Assembly (NCBI GenBank): GCA_949130495.1
Contig: OX422223.1
Coordinates: 77,498,751-77,562,750, forward strand
Direction of reading: 5' to 3'
Source: Sambucus nigra
Lineage: Eukaryota > Streptophyta > Magnoliopsida > Dipsacales > Adoxaceae
DNA length: 64,000 bases
Under the pieces are notes generated by a model. It had not been told where the DNA came from, ran no database searches, and saw only the letters and a program-made list of their open reading frames with translations. The translations under genes and the position numbers were made by a program. Below are positions 45,308 through 57,521 of this stretch, one piece after another (position 1 is the first letter of the stretch; the number at the start of each line of letters is the position of its first letter).

Positions 45308-45717
45308 TGTGGGTACCCGAACTTAGAGTGATGGGCCTGGACGAGTAGCCCAATTGTGGAGGCCCAAAGTCCAGACCTTGTATACCTTAACCGATTATGA
45401 TTTAGTCTCTTCCCATGTTCCCATTAAGAGAAGTCCTAGGAAGAGATGGAAAACGTGGGGGAGTCCAATACCCCCACTTACTGAAATAAACGTGTATATA
45501 ATAAACCCTAGGTCTTGGGAAAAAGACACATTGCATTCTCTGTAATCACTCTCCGAGATACATAGAAATAATACTGACTGCACCACCATGGACGTAGGCA
45601 AATCTTTGCTGAATCACGTACATCCTTTGTTGTGTGATTGTCATTTTGTATTCCTTATTCTTGCTTGGTGATTGCGTTTCTCTTATCTATTTGTGTTACA
45701 TAATAATTGTCACCACA
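45308..45717 (+). repeat. Element C 5' LTR
   Basis: 410 bp. A TATA-like TATATAATA lies at 45495-45503. The conserved block appears as CATGGACGTAGGC...GCTGAATCACG near 45588. Confidence 0.93.
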
Positions 45718-45718
45718 A

Positions 45719-45737
45719 TTGGCGCCGTCTGTGGGAA
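45719..45737 (+). other. Primer-binding site of element C
   Basis: TTGGCGCCGTCTGTGGGAA, identical to that of element A, one base after the LTR. Confidence 0.88.
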
Positions 45738-45783
45738 ACGTTTATCTTCCCTGAGAAAGCCCACACCAAAAAAGGAGTTAGAA

Positions 45784-47276
45784 ATGTCTGGTCAGAGTAG
45801 TAATTCTCCCCAGGAAGGGGATATTCAAGAACCTCCTACTCCTCGTAGGATTAGGTCTGAAGTTCGGCATTCAAATCAGAAGGCTCGCCCAGAAAGGCTA
45901 GCCTCGGAAGAAAGCTAAGGACCAGCGAGATCCACGCAGATATCCAGGTTGATTGATGCATACGAGGCAAGGCTCCGAGAGCTTAGGGAGTCTTCTCGTA
46001 GGCACGAAGCTGATAACTCTAGCCTCAAAAGAAGATTAGAAAGAATGGAGAGAGAGCTCCATCGTAGTACCAAGAAACGTCCGTACCACATTCCTAGCGC
46101 CCAGGAGAGCAACTCTCGTAGCCGAGGAAGGATCCCCAGGAGCGGATCCCAAAGAGCTAAGGGAAACGAGTCAGAGGACGACCTGCTCGAGCAACTGCGA
46201 CTAGCTCGCAGCCACGGAAGCCCAGATCACAGCAACAAGAATATACAAAATCTGGTCCGAAGGGAGATGGACCAACATCCTGCCCATCACGGTACTAGAT
46301 CAACCCAAGAACTCGCTAGGTGAGCTCTCAAAACTCAAATGAAATCACCTTTCTCGAGGGAAATTGAAGAAGAAGAAGCCCCCAAGAAGTTTTCCATTCC
46401 AAGGTTCAAAATTTATGACGGTAAGACTGATCCCATTGATCACGTAGGCAGTACCGATTGACCATGACCCTCTAGAACCACCGAGATGCACTAATGTGCC
46501 GAATTTTCCCCTTGAGCCTGCATGACGTGGCACAAAAATGGTTCGAAAGGCCCCCCCACCAGTCCATCAGGAGTTTTAAATCCCTGGCCGAGCTCTTTAT
46601 GGCCCAATTCATTACTAGTAGCTCCCATCCCAAAAGGATGGATGCCCTGCTGACAATAAAAAAGTCGCCCCAAGAGACCCTCCGAGACTACGCGAAGAGG
46701 TACTGGGAATTGTTCAACGAGGTCGAGGACTGTTCGGAGCAAGTGGCAGTGGCCTCTTTCAAAATTGGGCTACCCAGCTCTTCCCTTCTGTACCAATCCT
46801 TGACAAAGAAAGAAGCATAACTATCGACGACCTAATGGCCCGCATCGAGAAGTATGCCAAGGTGGAATATGTGACCCGCCTCAGCACAGGGGAAAACGGT
46901 CGAACTAAGCTCGCTGCAAGGGGCAGTGACAAGATTGAGAACCAGAAGAAAGGAGGAAAGAATGGGGGAAAAAATGGCTCCAAAAACGGAGGCAAAATGA
47001 CGTGTCAAAAGCATTTAAGGCGATTAACACCGTCTTCAAAGAACCAATTTACAAAATTCTCACAAAAATCAAAGACGAGCCATTCATCAAATGGCCCAAG
47101 AAGATGGGAGGAGATCCATCGAAGAGGAACAATGTGCTGAGATGCGCTTTTCACAAAGAGGGAGGACATAAGATTGAGCATTGCAAAGATCTTAAGTCAC
47201 ACCTTGAAGAGCTGGCCCAGTTCGGGTACCTGAACGAATTCGTGGAGAAAAAGGCAGAGAAAGTTACCTCCCAATA
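45784..47276 (+). pseudogene. Element C gag
   Basis: From ATG 45784 the frame runs through a charged N-terminal region with a short coiled coil (YEARLRELRESSRRHEADNS, SLKRRLERMERELH) and continues, after TAG and TGA stops at 45916 and 46321, to FSIPRFKIYDGKTDPIDHV. A frameshift near 46450 leads to the retrotrans_gag capsid block: FPLSLHDVAQKWFE, FKSLAELFMAQFITS, ETLRDYAKRYWELFNEV and VASFKIGLPS (46494-46820). After another shift come KWPKKMGGDP and the Tat-type knuckle CAFHKEGGHKIEHC (47143-47184), then LEELAQFGYLNEFV, ending 47276. It would form the particle shell. The intact knuckle contrasts with that of B. Confidence 0.85.
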
Positions 47277-47380
47277 GAGTAGCAAGGCCTGACAACGTAC
47301 TCGAAGACGATGCCGGCCATAAATTCGTAGTAATTCATGGGGCATCCGACGCGAAATAGATTCAGGGCAATTTAGCTTAC

Positions 47381-48230
47381 ATGGAGGTAAAAAAGCTTAC
47401 GGCAGTAATGCAAGCTTTTCATATTGATCCAGCGAAAACACAATCAGCAAAGCGTCGACGAGCAGATGACGTCGACTATAGTAAGTATATCTTATTTACG
47501 GATGAAGATCTGGTTGGAGTGAGAACCCCACATCACGATGCTTTGATCATTACTCTAAGAATAGCGAACTATGACGTTGACAAATTGCTCGTCGACCAAG
47601 GAAGCTCATTAGAGGTGATGTACCTCGACTTTTTCAAAAAATTGAAATTAAGCATCGCTGACCTAAAGGAAGCTACCGTCCCTTTGGTTCGCTTCGCTGG
47701 AAAGATGACTATGCCCTTGGGAAAGATCGTGCTGCCAGTAAGGGCAAGAAATGTTTCTAAAATGATCGAATTTCTGGTGGTCAACATTGACTCGCCATAC
47801 CAGGCTATCCTCGGTCGAGGATGGTTGCATGCAATGAAGGCAGTTTCCTCGACCTACCACCAGAAGCTCAAGTATGTGACTGAGCGAGGAGTAATGGAGA
47901 TCCATGGCGGTCAAGCGATGGCAAAAATATGCTTCATAGCGGCCATCCGCCCAAAACCAGAAAAGAAGGCCGACAAGTCCAGCGAAAGGGTTGAAGAACA
48001 AGAAGGTCTGGTACCTTCGAAATATCAATTAAAGTACGGGAGACCCGGAGTAAAGGAGACCAAGCTCCTCCCCTCAGAACGGGTCATCGAGGACCTGGAG
48101 GAAGTCGCAGCTGTAGATAGCGACAGTAGCTGGATTTTCTTGATTGGAGCTTCTCTCACAGATCAAGAGAAGAAGGAATTGACGGCCTTGCTGAGGAGCA
48201 ATATAGACGCTTCACATGGGAACCATACGA
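47381..48230 (+). pseudogene. Element C aspartic protease and linker to RT
   Basis: A frame of 320 codons (47381-48343) carries the protease: DALIITLRIANYDVDKLLVD followed by QGSSLEVMY, so the D-x-G-S-S active site is present, then MPLGKIVLPVRA and FLVVNIDSPYQAILGRGWL. The frame then runs into the pre-RT spacer (SKYQLKYGRPGVKETKLLPS). A frameshift near 48222 stops it from reading into RT. It is the best-preserved pol-type domain in the window. Confidence 0.85.
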
Positions 48231-49570
48231 GCTGCTTGGAATTGATCCTAGTATGGTTTGTCTTCAGCTGCATATCGATCCCACCTTCAAACCAATCGTA
48301 CAGAAGTCACGGTGAACTGCACCCGCGAAGGCAAAAGACATGAAAAAAGAAGTTGAAAAACTGTTGGATACAGGATCCATACGGGAAGTATAATTCCCCA
48401 AGTGGTTATCCAACCCAGTAGTAATTCCAAAAAGCAACGGGAAGTGGAGAGTTTGCATCGACTTCACTGACCTTAACAGAGCGTTCCCTAAAGACAATTT
48501 CCCCCTCCCAAAAATAGATCAACTGGTAGACGCCACTGCAACTCATGAGAGAATGAGTTTTCTGGACGCATACTCAGGGTATCATCAGATCCCTTTGTAT
48601 ACCCCATACCAAGACAAAATATCATTCATCACCACAGTTGGGATATACTACTACAAGGTCATGCCCTTCGGGCTAAAAAACGCAGGAGCAACCTACCAGC
48701 GGCTGGTCACCATGATGTTCAAGAACCAGATGGGAGACACCATGGAGGTCTACATCGATGACCTGCTCATTAAAAGCAAGAAGAAAGAAGACCACCTCTC
48801 AGACCTGTCAAACACCTTTGAAATCCTCAGAAAGTACCGAATGAAACTTATAGCAAGCAAGTGTTCCTTCAGTGTCCAGTCAGGGAAATTTCTTGGGTAC
48901 TTGGTCAGTAAGAGAGGAATCGAGGCTAACCCAGACCAGATTGATGCAATAAATAAGGTACAACCTCCTCGCACAATTCGGGATGTATAGAAGCTCATTG
49001 GTATGCTCGTCGCCTTAAATCTCTTTATCTTTAAGTCCTCCGAGAAGTGCAAGCCTTTCTTCAAGCTTCTAAAGGGAAACAAAATGGTAGAATGGAACCA
49101 AGATTTCTCGCAGGCCTTCGACGAGCTCAAGGCCTACCTCAGTTCCCCACCATTGCTCTCCATACCATAGGAAAAAAATTCCTTATACTTATACCTCTCC
49201 GTTTCCAACCACACTGTCAGTTTTGCATTAATGTGCGAAGTTGTAGGAATCCAGCACCCCGTTTATTACACGAGAAAGACCCTACTAGATGCTGAGAAGA
49301 GGTACCTACCACTGGAAAAGCTCGCCTTTGTACTAGTAATGGCTTCGAGGAAGCTGAAGTACAATTTCGAAGCCCACACTATAATCGTCCTTACATTGCA
49401 CCCCCTTAAAGTAATCCTGAGGAAGGCGGATTTGTCGAGCAAACTATCTAAATAATCAGTCGAGCTTGGACGATTTGACATCCAATTTCAACCAAGGAAC
49501 GCAATCAAGGGGCAGATCCTTGCTGATTTCATAGCCAAATTCATAGGCGAGAAACCTTCCAACCAACCTT
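48231..49570 (+). pseudogene. Element C reverse transcriptase and first RNase H
   Basis: RT blocks: KWLSNPVVIPKSNGKWRVC, DFTDLNRAFPKDNFPLPKI, MSFLDAYSGYHQIPL, MPFGLKNAGATYQRL and the intact active site EVYIDDLLIKSK (about 48753). RNase H: HPVYYTRKTLLDAEKRY, AHTIIVLTLHPLK and GQILADFIAKFIG. Stops at 48391, 48988, 49168, 49453 and 49570 interrupt it. It differs clearly from A and B in sequence (PKSNGKWR, YSGYHQI), so C belongs to another Tat family. Confidence 0.9.
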
Positions 49571-49611
49571 AACCAGCAAGGCAAAAGGGGAACCACGCGA
49601 TGGAGGAAACC

Positions 49612-50079
49612 TGAAAATTGTTTGTTGATGGAGCCTCAAACTCAAAGGGGGCAGGAATAGGCATTATCCTCATTACTTTAGAGGATACAATCCTTGAACA
49701 AGGAATCAGGCTTGGATTTGCAGCCTCTAACAACGAAGAAGAATACGAAGCCCTAATAGCCGGCCTCTAGAAGGTGCACACTTTGGGATCAAAGCATTTA
49801 CAGGTGTTCGTCGATTCTCAATTAGTCTCCAATCAGATAAGTGGAGACTACAATACAATAGGTGAAAGAATGGAAGCTTACCCCGCCTTAGTGAAAAGAC
49901 TAATGGCGAGCTTCGAGGAGATCAATGTTCAGCAGTTTCACAGAGGGAAGAACAGCCATGCTGATGCCCTAGCAGCCCTGAGTTCAGCAGTCGATTCTGA
50001 CATAAAAAGAACAATCCCCATCAATTTCCTCACTCATCCAAGCATTAACCGTAATAGTAAGCCATCAGATGTGGAATAG
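49612..50079 (+). pseudogene. Element C second (Tat-type) RNase H
   Basis: [47 protein letters not shown] and KNSHADALAALSSAVDS give the D, E, D and terminal D blocks, all with acidic residues retained. One TAG at about 49768 breaks the frame. It ends before a TAG at 50077. It confirms the Tat assignment of C. Confidence 0.9.
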
Positions 50080-51329
50080 GTACTCCAGGTGGGATCAGCT
50101 CCCAACTGGATGGACCCTTTAAGGAACTAGCACGGTCCCGGATGATAAGAAGACCGCCCACCAGATAAGAGTCAAAGTTGCTCGCTTTCACTTATCTCCA
50201 GAGGGTAACCTATATAATAGATCCTTTTTCGGTCCCTACCTCCAATGCATTCACCCAAGGAATGTCGAGCAAGTTCTATATGAGCTTCACGAAGGAATCT
50301 ACGAAAGCCATATTGGAGGAAGGTCTATAGCTTTTCGAGCAACGAAGGAAGGCTATTAGTGGCCATATATGCAAAGGGACTCTGCGATGTATGTCCACAA
50401 GTGCCTAAAATGCCAACTTCACGCTCCCATGGTCCACCAACCTACTAGAGACCTAAAATTATTGTCCTGCCCATGGCCATTCACCCAATGGGGAATGGAC
50501 ATCATAGGACCACTTCCTACCGCCATCGATAATCGCAAATATATGTTGGTCACAATTGACTTCTTCACCAAATGGATTGAGGCGGAACCCCTAGAGAACA
50601 TCCGAGATGAAGATATGATAAGGTTCATATGGATAAATATAATCACCCGTTTTGGCATCCCCTGAACCATCATCACTGAGAACGCAGTTCGAGAGTCGCT
50701 CCTTTCAGAGTTTTTGCGACGAGCATGGAATCAGACACCATTTTAGCTCGGTGGCCTATCCTTAGAGCAATGTCCAAGCCAAGGCTTCCAACAAGACAAT
50801 GATCAACGGATTAAAGAAACGATTAGAGCGAGTCAAAGGCGTATGGGTAAATAAATTACCACATATTCTATGGGCCTACCGAACCACTCCACGATGAGCA
50901 ACGGGGGAAACCCCATTTTTGCTGACATATGGAATGGAAGCGGTCATCCCATTAGAAGAAGGCTTGCCAACAATGAGGTTCGACCTTATCGACCAGGGCC
51001 ATAATGATGCAGCATTGCTCGTTGAGCTCGACCTAACCGATGAGCGCAGAGAGCAAGCCCTAGTAAAACTAGCGAGCTATTAGCAACAGCTCGCGAGGCA
51101 CTATAACAAAAAGGTCAACCCAAGGGCATTTTGAATTGGGGACTATGTCCTAAGAAAAGTCCTGGGCAGCGCAGTAAAACCATCAGACGGCAAACTAGGG
51201 CCAAATTGGGAAGGACCATTCAAGATAACCAGAGATAATCTGCAAGGCGCCTATCACTTAGAAACGATGGAAGGGAGAGGAATACCTCGAGCATGGAACG
51301 CAGCCAATCTCAAGAAATTCTATTTTTAG
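50080..51329 (+). pseudogene. Element C integrase
   Basis: HHCC block: LHEGIYESHIGG and CLKCQLHAP. Core: WGMDIIGPLPT (first D), then FGIP, a stop and TIITENAVRES, where the second catalytic Asp is Glu and the following G-T-Q-F is destroyed by a frameshift, then [10 protein letters not shown], where NGQAEASNK is expected (E replaced by K). The C-terminal module reads NWEGPFKITRDN (GPF) and ends NAANLKKFYF with TAG at 51327-51329. Loss of two catalytic acids means it could not integrate DNA even without the stops. Confidence 0.9.
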
Positions 51330-52133
51330 ATTCTTCTTTTTTTCTTTTGTTATGAAACTAGAAGTTCATTTTCCACGTCCTTAATGAAAGTTGTCTAAAC
51401 GGTTGCATTCTAATAAGTATCAGTTATGTGAACTTTATAACTCACACTCTTTTCCCAAGTGATAGGCACATTGATCATTACATTATATCAGGGAAATGGC
51501 CCTCCTCAAGTTTTCCTTATGAAACACGAAGGACCTCTCAGCATTACCCTTGGCAATATATGAAGGCCTACAGGAGATCCTTAGGCAATATAGCCAAGTT
51601 AAAACTGGTCACTAGACCATCTTTGGTTGAATAAAATCATGATCGGATAGAACTTCCAACACCAGGTGTGTCCTCGCCAAATGCCACACTTAGGCCTAAG
51701 GGAGTGTGACGATACAACCTAAAAGGTAAAGTGGGGAAGAATGGTATCTCGCTAGTATACTGGACTGGAAGGACACTTACGTAATAATGCAAATTTACAA
51801 ATCATAAAGGAGCGAGAATATGGAAAATATAATACACTTGTTTAGTCAGCTAAATTACCACAAAACATGAATTTTATATTAATCCACCATATTTACAACA
51901 AATACAATACATGTTTAGTCGGCGAGCTCGCCCAAAACATTAACATAACATCACTTCAATACAAAATACACAGAGTGACTACTGGAAAAATCTTAGTGGG
52001 GGTGAGGCCTCTGAATGAGATAATAAGCCACTTGAGCTCTTCGACCATCATCCGGAGGAGGAACTAACGCCTCCTCGACTTCGTTATCATTCGACTCCAA
52101 TACCTGCCAAGGGATGGCATCTATGGGTATCCA
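51330..52133. other. Spacer between pol and antisense gene 2 of element C
   Basis: About 800 bp with no tandem array (unlike element A at this position) and no coding motif on either strand. Confidence 0.55.
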
Positions 52134-52907
52134 CTAATCATCTCTCCGGAAAGGATTAGGAATCCGAGTGGAAGGAGATATTTTATGGCGATACCAGAGC
52201 ATTGAGTTCCTTGGGACTTGCATCTCCCTCAAGGCACTCAACCACCCCTTGATGAAGGCGAGCTCTTCAAACTCTGTCAGCCTCATCGGAGCATTTAGCC
52301 AACCCTGGTCATAACCGTCGGCCCATACTCCCCGAGGTTCTTTTTTAAATAGGTGCCGCAGCCGAGTAACATCCCTTTGACGCCCAACAGCGATCACATA
52401 AACTCGTTGAACATCACCACAAAGCTCTTCCATTTCCCTATTTGAAATCCTGGTGCTCCTGCCAGCTCGCAGAACAGATGGACCAGAAGAGCCTCGCAGC
52501 ACAGGAGGAACGTTGCTCGAGCCAGCCCTAGCTCGCAACGAAGAGGAACCCCACAATACCGCAGGAGCAGTTCTCGGTGCATGCTCCCTAAGTCGCGAGA
52601 CCTCTCTCCTCAAAGCCTCGTTCTCTTGCTGAAGAACTTCCCCAACTTGATTGATCTCAGAAGCCTCTAATAGTTTTTCTCTCAGCGCATCCACCTCCTC
52701 TTGGACTGAGGCACCAACATCCTCCATCTCTTGGAGCATGTCCTTCAGCCTAACAATAAGTTCAGTCTGCTCTATGAAGTGCTTGTTCCTTAATCGCAGT
52801 GATTTGCAAATCCTCACAAAAGTACGACGAACTTCAGAACTCACATCAGGTCCAAGCATTCTTCCTAATTGAGAAGCGACTGGTATATAATCATCGACAT
52901 CAATCGA
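52134..52907 (-). pseudogene. Element C antisense gene 2 (coiled-coil protein), main exon
   Basis: A stop-free minus-strand frame of about 257 codons runs from a splice-acceptor-like TTGCTTGTAG at 52908 through Met 52859 to TAG at 52134. It has a coiled coil (ELIVRLKDMLQEMEDVG, EEVDALREKLLEASEI, EVLQQENEALRREVSRLREH), a Ser/Arg/Pro linker (SSLRARAGSSNVPP, VLRAGRSTRISNREMEELC) and a C-terminal half with KKEPRGVWADGYDQGWLNAP and EELAFIKGWLSALREM. Element A has the same layout at 18502-19779. The uninterrupted frame makes it one of the best-preserved reading frames here. Its 5' exon was not found and its function is unknown. Confidence 0.72.
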
Positions 52908-53178
52908 CTACAAGCAATAAAAGGGAAATGGAATGATAAATCGATCAGTGCACTAGAAAAAGAAGCCTTTTCATTGATAAGAGTTAAAGTACATAAAGAA
53001 GAAATCGGGAAAATTACAAGCAGAAATACAAAAAGTAACCCTAAATGATAACTAATTAGCAACCTCAGGCTGCCTGGAGGTAGTTGGTTGCTTCCCCTTA
53101 TCAGCAATAGTAGAAGCACCCCCCCTCAGCAGGGGCAACCTTTGTCGCCTGAGCAAGGAGGACCTCAGTAGGCAATGT

Positions 53179-55100
53179 TTAGGAGACAGGCTCAACGCCT
53201 TCAATGGCCGGGGCAGGGGCTTCTTCATCCACAGTCGGCTTCGGGCCTGGGTCATGCTCGTCGAACAGAGGAGAGTCAGAATCAACACTAGCAGCTAAGA
53301 GGGACTTGTTCCAACCCTTCTTAAAGTTCAGATGGCTGACGTAGCCTATTTGAACCTCGGCATCTTCATATGCAGCAATCCACCTGGAGTTGTATGAATC
53401 CTCATTGATGGTGGCTGCCTGTGATTCTTTCTCCTTTAACTGCTCGGTCAGCACCTTGTTCTCCTCTACGACGGCCAGCTTTCTCGAGTAGACCAGGTCA
53501 TAGGCCTGCCTTAGCTTGTTCAGCTCCTTAACCGTTGCATCATTCTCTCAATTAGAATTGATGAGGGCCAGGTCAGAGAAAACTCGAGAGGCATCAGCAG
53601 TCTTTAGATCAGCCTCCAGTTGAGTACCCCTCACTTCCAAAGCAGTCTTTTACTACTCCAGCTCACCATTCCTTCTCACCAGCTCGCCGCGAGAGCGATA
53701 GAGCACGGTAAAGTCAGTCACAAACTGCCAGAAACAAAGAAGAGATCAAGAAGGAGAAACAGCTAAAACTTATTAAAGCATTAGAAAATGGAAAAGATCT
53801 TACCAAGGCTAGGCTCTGGCTAGCTTATAGGGCCAATTGATCAGACCCCAGGACCCTCTGGCGATCTGTAGGAAGAACTTCCCTCTTGAGCAGCGTAGGA
53901 TCCAGTTGAGGAGAAATGGCAACTGAGGCCCCCTCGGGCAAAGCAGACACCGGGACTAAGGCTTGCCTAGCCTTCATCCTTGACTCCATATTTCTCCTCT
54001 CTTCCTGTTTCTCCTTCTCCATTCTCCTCCTCTCCTTCATCCTCTTCTTCTCCTCCATCTTCTTTCTTTCCTCCTCATTTTTTCTCTCCTTCTCTCTCAT
54101 TTTCTCTTCCTCTCTACTCTTCCTCTCTTTCTCCTGAGTAGAAGACCGAGAGTCAGTAGCTACAGCCCCAGTACTGGAATTATGCTTCTTTGACCTCTGA
54201 GAGAGGAGGATGCGATCGTTGTCATCATCATCCCGAATTAAGTTTTTCCTTGGAGGAATTAGCTTCTCGCTTGAACTTATGGATGTGATCAAAGATTCTT
54301 GAGCTTTAGAAACTTCCTCCGAATCGGAAGAGCTACTACAACTGGAGCTCCCTTAACCAGAGTTGCCTTCAGTACAACCTGTGATATCACTCTAAGAACT
54401 GCTCTCCTCCTTGTCCAACTGAATAGGATCAGCAGCAGTGTCTTCAGAGGTATCAAACTCAGGGATACTATCTACCGGCCTCACTATGAAACTAGAACCA
54501 ATGTTCTTGTATTCGAGAAAAAAAGCAGCGGACCGGGGATGCTCGTCGTCAGCTAAGGGCTCCCTAATATTCCAGGACTTGACCAATTCAGAGAGACGAA
54601 CCACGCTGAGAGCTGGTTCCAAGTTATTTGACCTCACTGAAGAAAAAATAGGGAAAGTCGGAAAGATCACAAATCAGTAAACAAATTGAAGGAACAGAGC
54701 AAAGTCTACCTATGTATTCTTCCCCATAAAAGGGAAGAGAGAACCTATCAGATCGGGGAGAAAACTGCCAATTTCTAGCAAGGAAACCCTCTTGCTAATA
54801 GTCCTTATGGGAATCATATAGGTTTACTACCAATACCCTGTCAGGACTCCTGGCTCTGAGATAGAGAACACCAGAGGTAGTTCGAGAAAAAAAATAGCAA
54901 AAGCAAACCTTGGCGAGCCCTAACTTGGTACCATATAACTGATTTATTCTATGAACACCATTGATTATCTTCCACACATTGGGCGAACACTGTGTAGGAA
55001 CAATATTGAAATAACCAAAGAAGTGCACGAATAAGTCATTGGGAGGGAAAGTTAGTCCCCCTTGGGAAAGTAGCAAGACATGGATCCAGTGGGCACCCGC
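53179..55100 (-). pseudogene. Element C antisense gene 1, body (Transposase_28-like, coiled coil)
   Basis: This continues the N-terminal piece at 62704-62811 across element D. Conserved domain: AGAHWIHVLLL, NDLFVHFFGYFNIVPTQCSP and GVHRINQLYGTKLG, clearly homologous to A's AEGHWFPSLF...GVHRLNQLHGTRLG. Intron 1 (54709-54637, 73 bp) joins in frame to SNNLEPALSVVRLSELVKSW. A very basic/acidic helix follows (REEEKMREKERKNEEERKKM and onward). Intron 2 (53803-53725, 79 bp) leads to a coiled coil (ELNKLRQAYDLVYSRKLAVV) and FKKGWNKSLL, ending TAA at 53179. Stops at 54793, 54403, 54353, 53827, 53653 and 53549 interrupt it. Function unknown. The intron positions match element A. Confidence 0.72.
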
Positions 55101-55718
55101 TGATAGTACAAATATGGCACCCTGTCGCGGATGTACTCAGGGCGCGGCCAGAACTCACTCAGGGCGCGGCACTCTCTATCGTAGGCCGCGGCACCCCTTC
55201 AACGGGTATGCGGCACTCCAGCTTACATCAATGCTTGCCTTGCAGGCCACACCCCCTTTTTATCCACAACTACCGCAAACTCGGTATACGCCACGTGCTC
55301 AGGGCATCTGACTCAAGACATTTTCCTCTTAAATAGAGGACCACACCTAGAAGGAGGGGGATCGATTCCACACATGCCTGAGGCACTACAACACATATTC
55401 TCTCTACATCACCCCAACATAAGCTTGGGAGGCTTAGAATCTGCATCACATCCACCTCACGGGATCGCCGGAATCTCCAATACTGTCATGTACTCTCCTT
55501 TATTCTCATACTTGTACGCCTCTATAGGCATGATTATATTGTACAATGCAACGTACATAATGAGATCGGAGCAACACAATGGATGTAGGCCTATTTTAGA
55601 GGCTGAACCACTCTATATCTTGTCTTCTCTCTGTTTGCTTACTTTACTTGTTTAACACACACATCACTCTTGACCTGCTGGTATGAGAACGCTTTATGGC
55701 CGATTTCTCGTATCATCA
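55101..55718 (+). repeat. Element D 5' LTR
   Basis: 618 bp, with a weak TATA-like TTAAATAG near 55329 and the conserved AATGGATGTAGGC...GGCTGAACCACT block near 55580-55615. Confidence 0.92.
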
Positions 55719-55719
55719 G

Positions 55720-55738
55720 TTTGGCGCCTTCTGTGGGA
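55720..55738 (+). other. Primer-binding site of element D
   Basis: TTTGGCGCCTTCTGTGGGA, one base different from the site of A and C (CCTTCT for CCGTCT). Confidence 0.82.
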
Positions 55739-56491
55739 AAATAATGCATTTTAATCTTGTTTGTCCACACATATGAGTTCTTAAACACCTTATTCGACCC
55801 CTGAGGGTCCTATGGATCATCTTCTCACGGGTCGGTTACTAGTTATTGGGCTTCGCTTTACATTCGCCCCCTTTAACGGGAATTTCATATTTCTGGATCT
55901 GTCTTTGGATCTTCATTTAATGACTTTATATCTATTTTACATACCCCTGTGATATCACACCATATAGATAATGCTAAAAGGCATGGTGGACTTTAGTCTC
56001 GAAAAGGTGGATGATTAGGGAAGGGCTATATTTACTCCCATTTTTGTTTCCATCTACCTATGATCTAGGGGTTATCATTGAAGCTTTGCCGTATTGCGCA
56101 CCGCAAGGGAAATCTCTCATCAATGAACCCTAGTAGGTTTTCTTCGCGTGTGGGGGGAGAAAAGGAAAGTTCACGTCGTGGGAGCTCTCCGCGGCCTAGC
56201 CAGGGGTGCGGCCTGTAAGTTTAACAATATCTCATGCCGCGACCCATACAAGTGCGGATCTATTACAACAGTTCAAAATCATCGTGGGGAAGGACTTAAG
56301 TGGCCTTCGGATTGACCTTAGTGAATAACATTAAAGGGATGCGGCAGTACACTTGTGTGCCATACTTGCCGCGGCCTCCTCAGAATATCATGGAGCAGTT
56401 CAAGTTCCCCTTCCAATATTCCTGTGATCACTCACTTCTGTTAGTTTCGTCTCAGATTTTGTATACTTTATAAAGACTAACAATAGCATAA
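55739..56491 (+). other. Leader of element D
   Basis: About 750 bp between PBS and gag ATG. No coding motif. Such untranslated leaders usually contain packaging signals, but none can be identified from sequence alone. Confidence 0.5.
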
Positions 56492-56998
56492 ATGGAAGGA
56501 GAATCCAACCAGAGTGCAGAAGTCAAGGATGAGATTGTACAACTATACAATTACCTTAGTCACCTCTACGACAGCCATGCCTCACTTCAGACCCAGGTCA
56601 ATTACCTAACACGGAGGCTGCTAATGCTAGAGGCCACGGCCTCTCAAAATATAGGCACGGGTTCGGAGGAAAAAGCTTTGTCTGCCGCGGTAGTTAAAGA
56701 AGCCGCAGAATCAACCAGTAGAAGTCAGAAAAGGAGGGCAGAGAAATCAGAAAAGAAATCGGGTGTCTATACTCCGTTGATTTTCCCGGTTGAAGAGATC
56801 TTTGAGTTCATCATAGAGGACAAGATTTTGAGGTGGCCAAAAAAGTTGAGAGCTCCACCCCACAAGAGGAACAAAGCTACCTGGTGCAAATTCCATCAGG
56901 ACCATGGCCATGACACAAAGTAATGCTATGCTCTGAAGGATAAAGTTGAAAGGCTAATTGGGCAAGGGATGCTGCAGCGATTCCTGAAGAATGCATAA
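56492..56998 (+). pseudogene. Element D gag remnant lacking capsid
   Basis: From ATG 56492 a frame with one internal stop (TAA 56921-56923) codes about 168 residues: an N-terminal helix (SAEVKDEIVQLYNYLSHLYD, YLTRRLLMLEATAS), a charged linker, then directly the C-terminal gag region (VYTPLIFPVEEIFEFI, RAPPHKRNKA) and the Tat knuckle CKFHQDHGHDTK-stop-C (56885-56926), ending VERLIGQGMLQRFLKNA. The capsid domain that occupies about 300 residues in C is missing. It may still have provided RNA binding, while particle formation would need another element. Confidence 0.8.
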
Positions 56999-57521
56999 AG
57001 GACCCAGCCGTACCTGACAGAGGCTGCATGCCGCACCTCATCCTTAGTCTTTCCAATTTTAACTATTTCTATTTATGTTTTATGAAGCTCATTGTAGCCT
57101 TAATAATCAAGACTTTATGTTTTGTTAACAAAGTCATTAGCTAAAGCATACATATATAAATATATGAATTAGCAATTATTGCCATATCTGATATTTCTCT
57201 TGGTTTCATAATCTGTTATCTCACAAAAAGACTTTTTGTCTTAAACAGATTGCAGAGGAAGAATAACAAAATTATCTCGAAGGATTATTCTACTTCGGGA
57301 TGCATTTATGGAGGGATTACGACCTTCATTAGCTCAGAAGTTCCCCTCGTAATGTGCAACTACATCTTATCTTCTGATGATCATATTCGCGAAAACATCT
57401 GAGAATTCAAGGGGCTCTTATTAGCCACGAATGCTTACAATGCTCGCTTTTAGCTTTAGGGATGCGTCAACAAGCCGGGAGGCTTATAATATCTAGCCAG
57501 GGATGGATTTATATATATCAG
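56999..57521. other. Spacer after gag remnant of element D
   Basis: No protease or RT motif. The sequence passes directly into the 61-bp array, marking where pol is absent. Confidence 0.55.

Noticed and set aside
53916..54137. Plus-strand Ser/Phe/Leu-rich frame resembling a membrane segment
   Set aside because: It is the complement of the EERKKMEEKKR-type helix of the antisense gene of element C.
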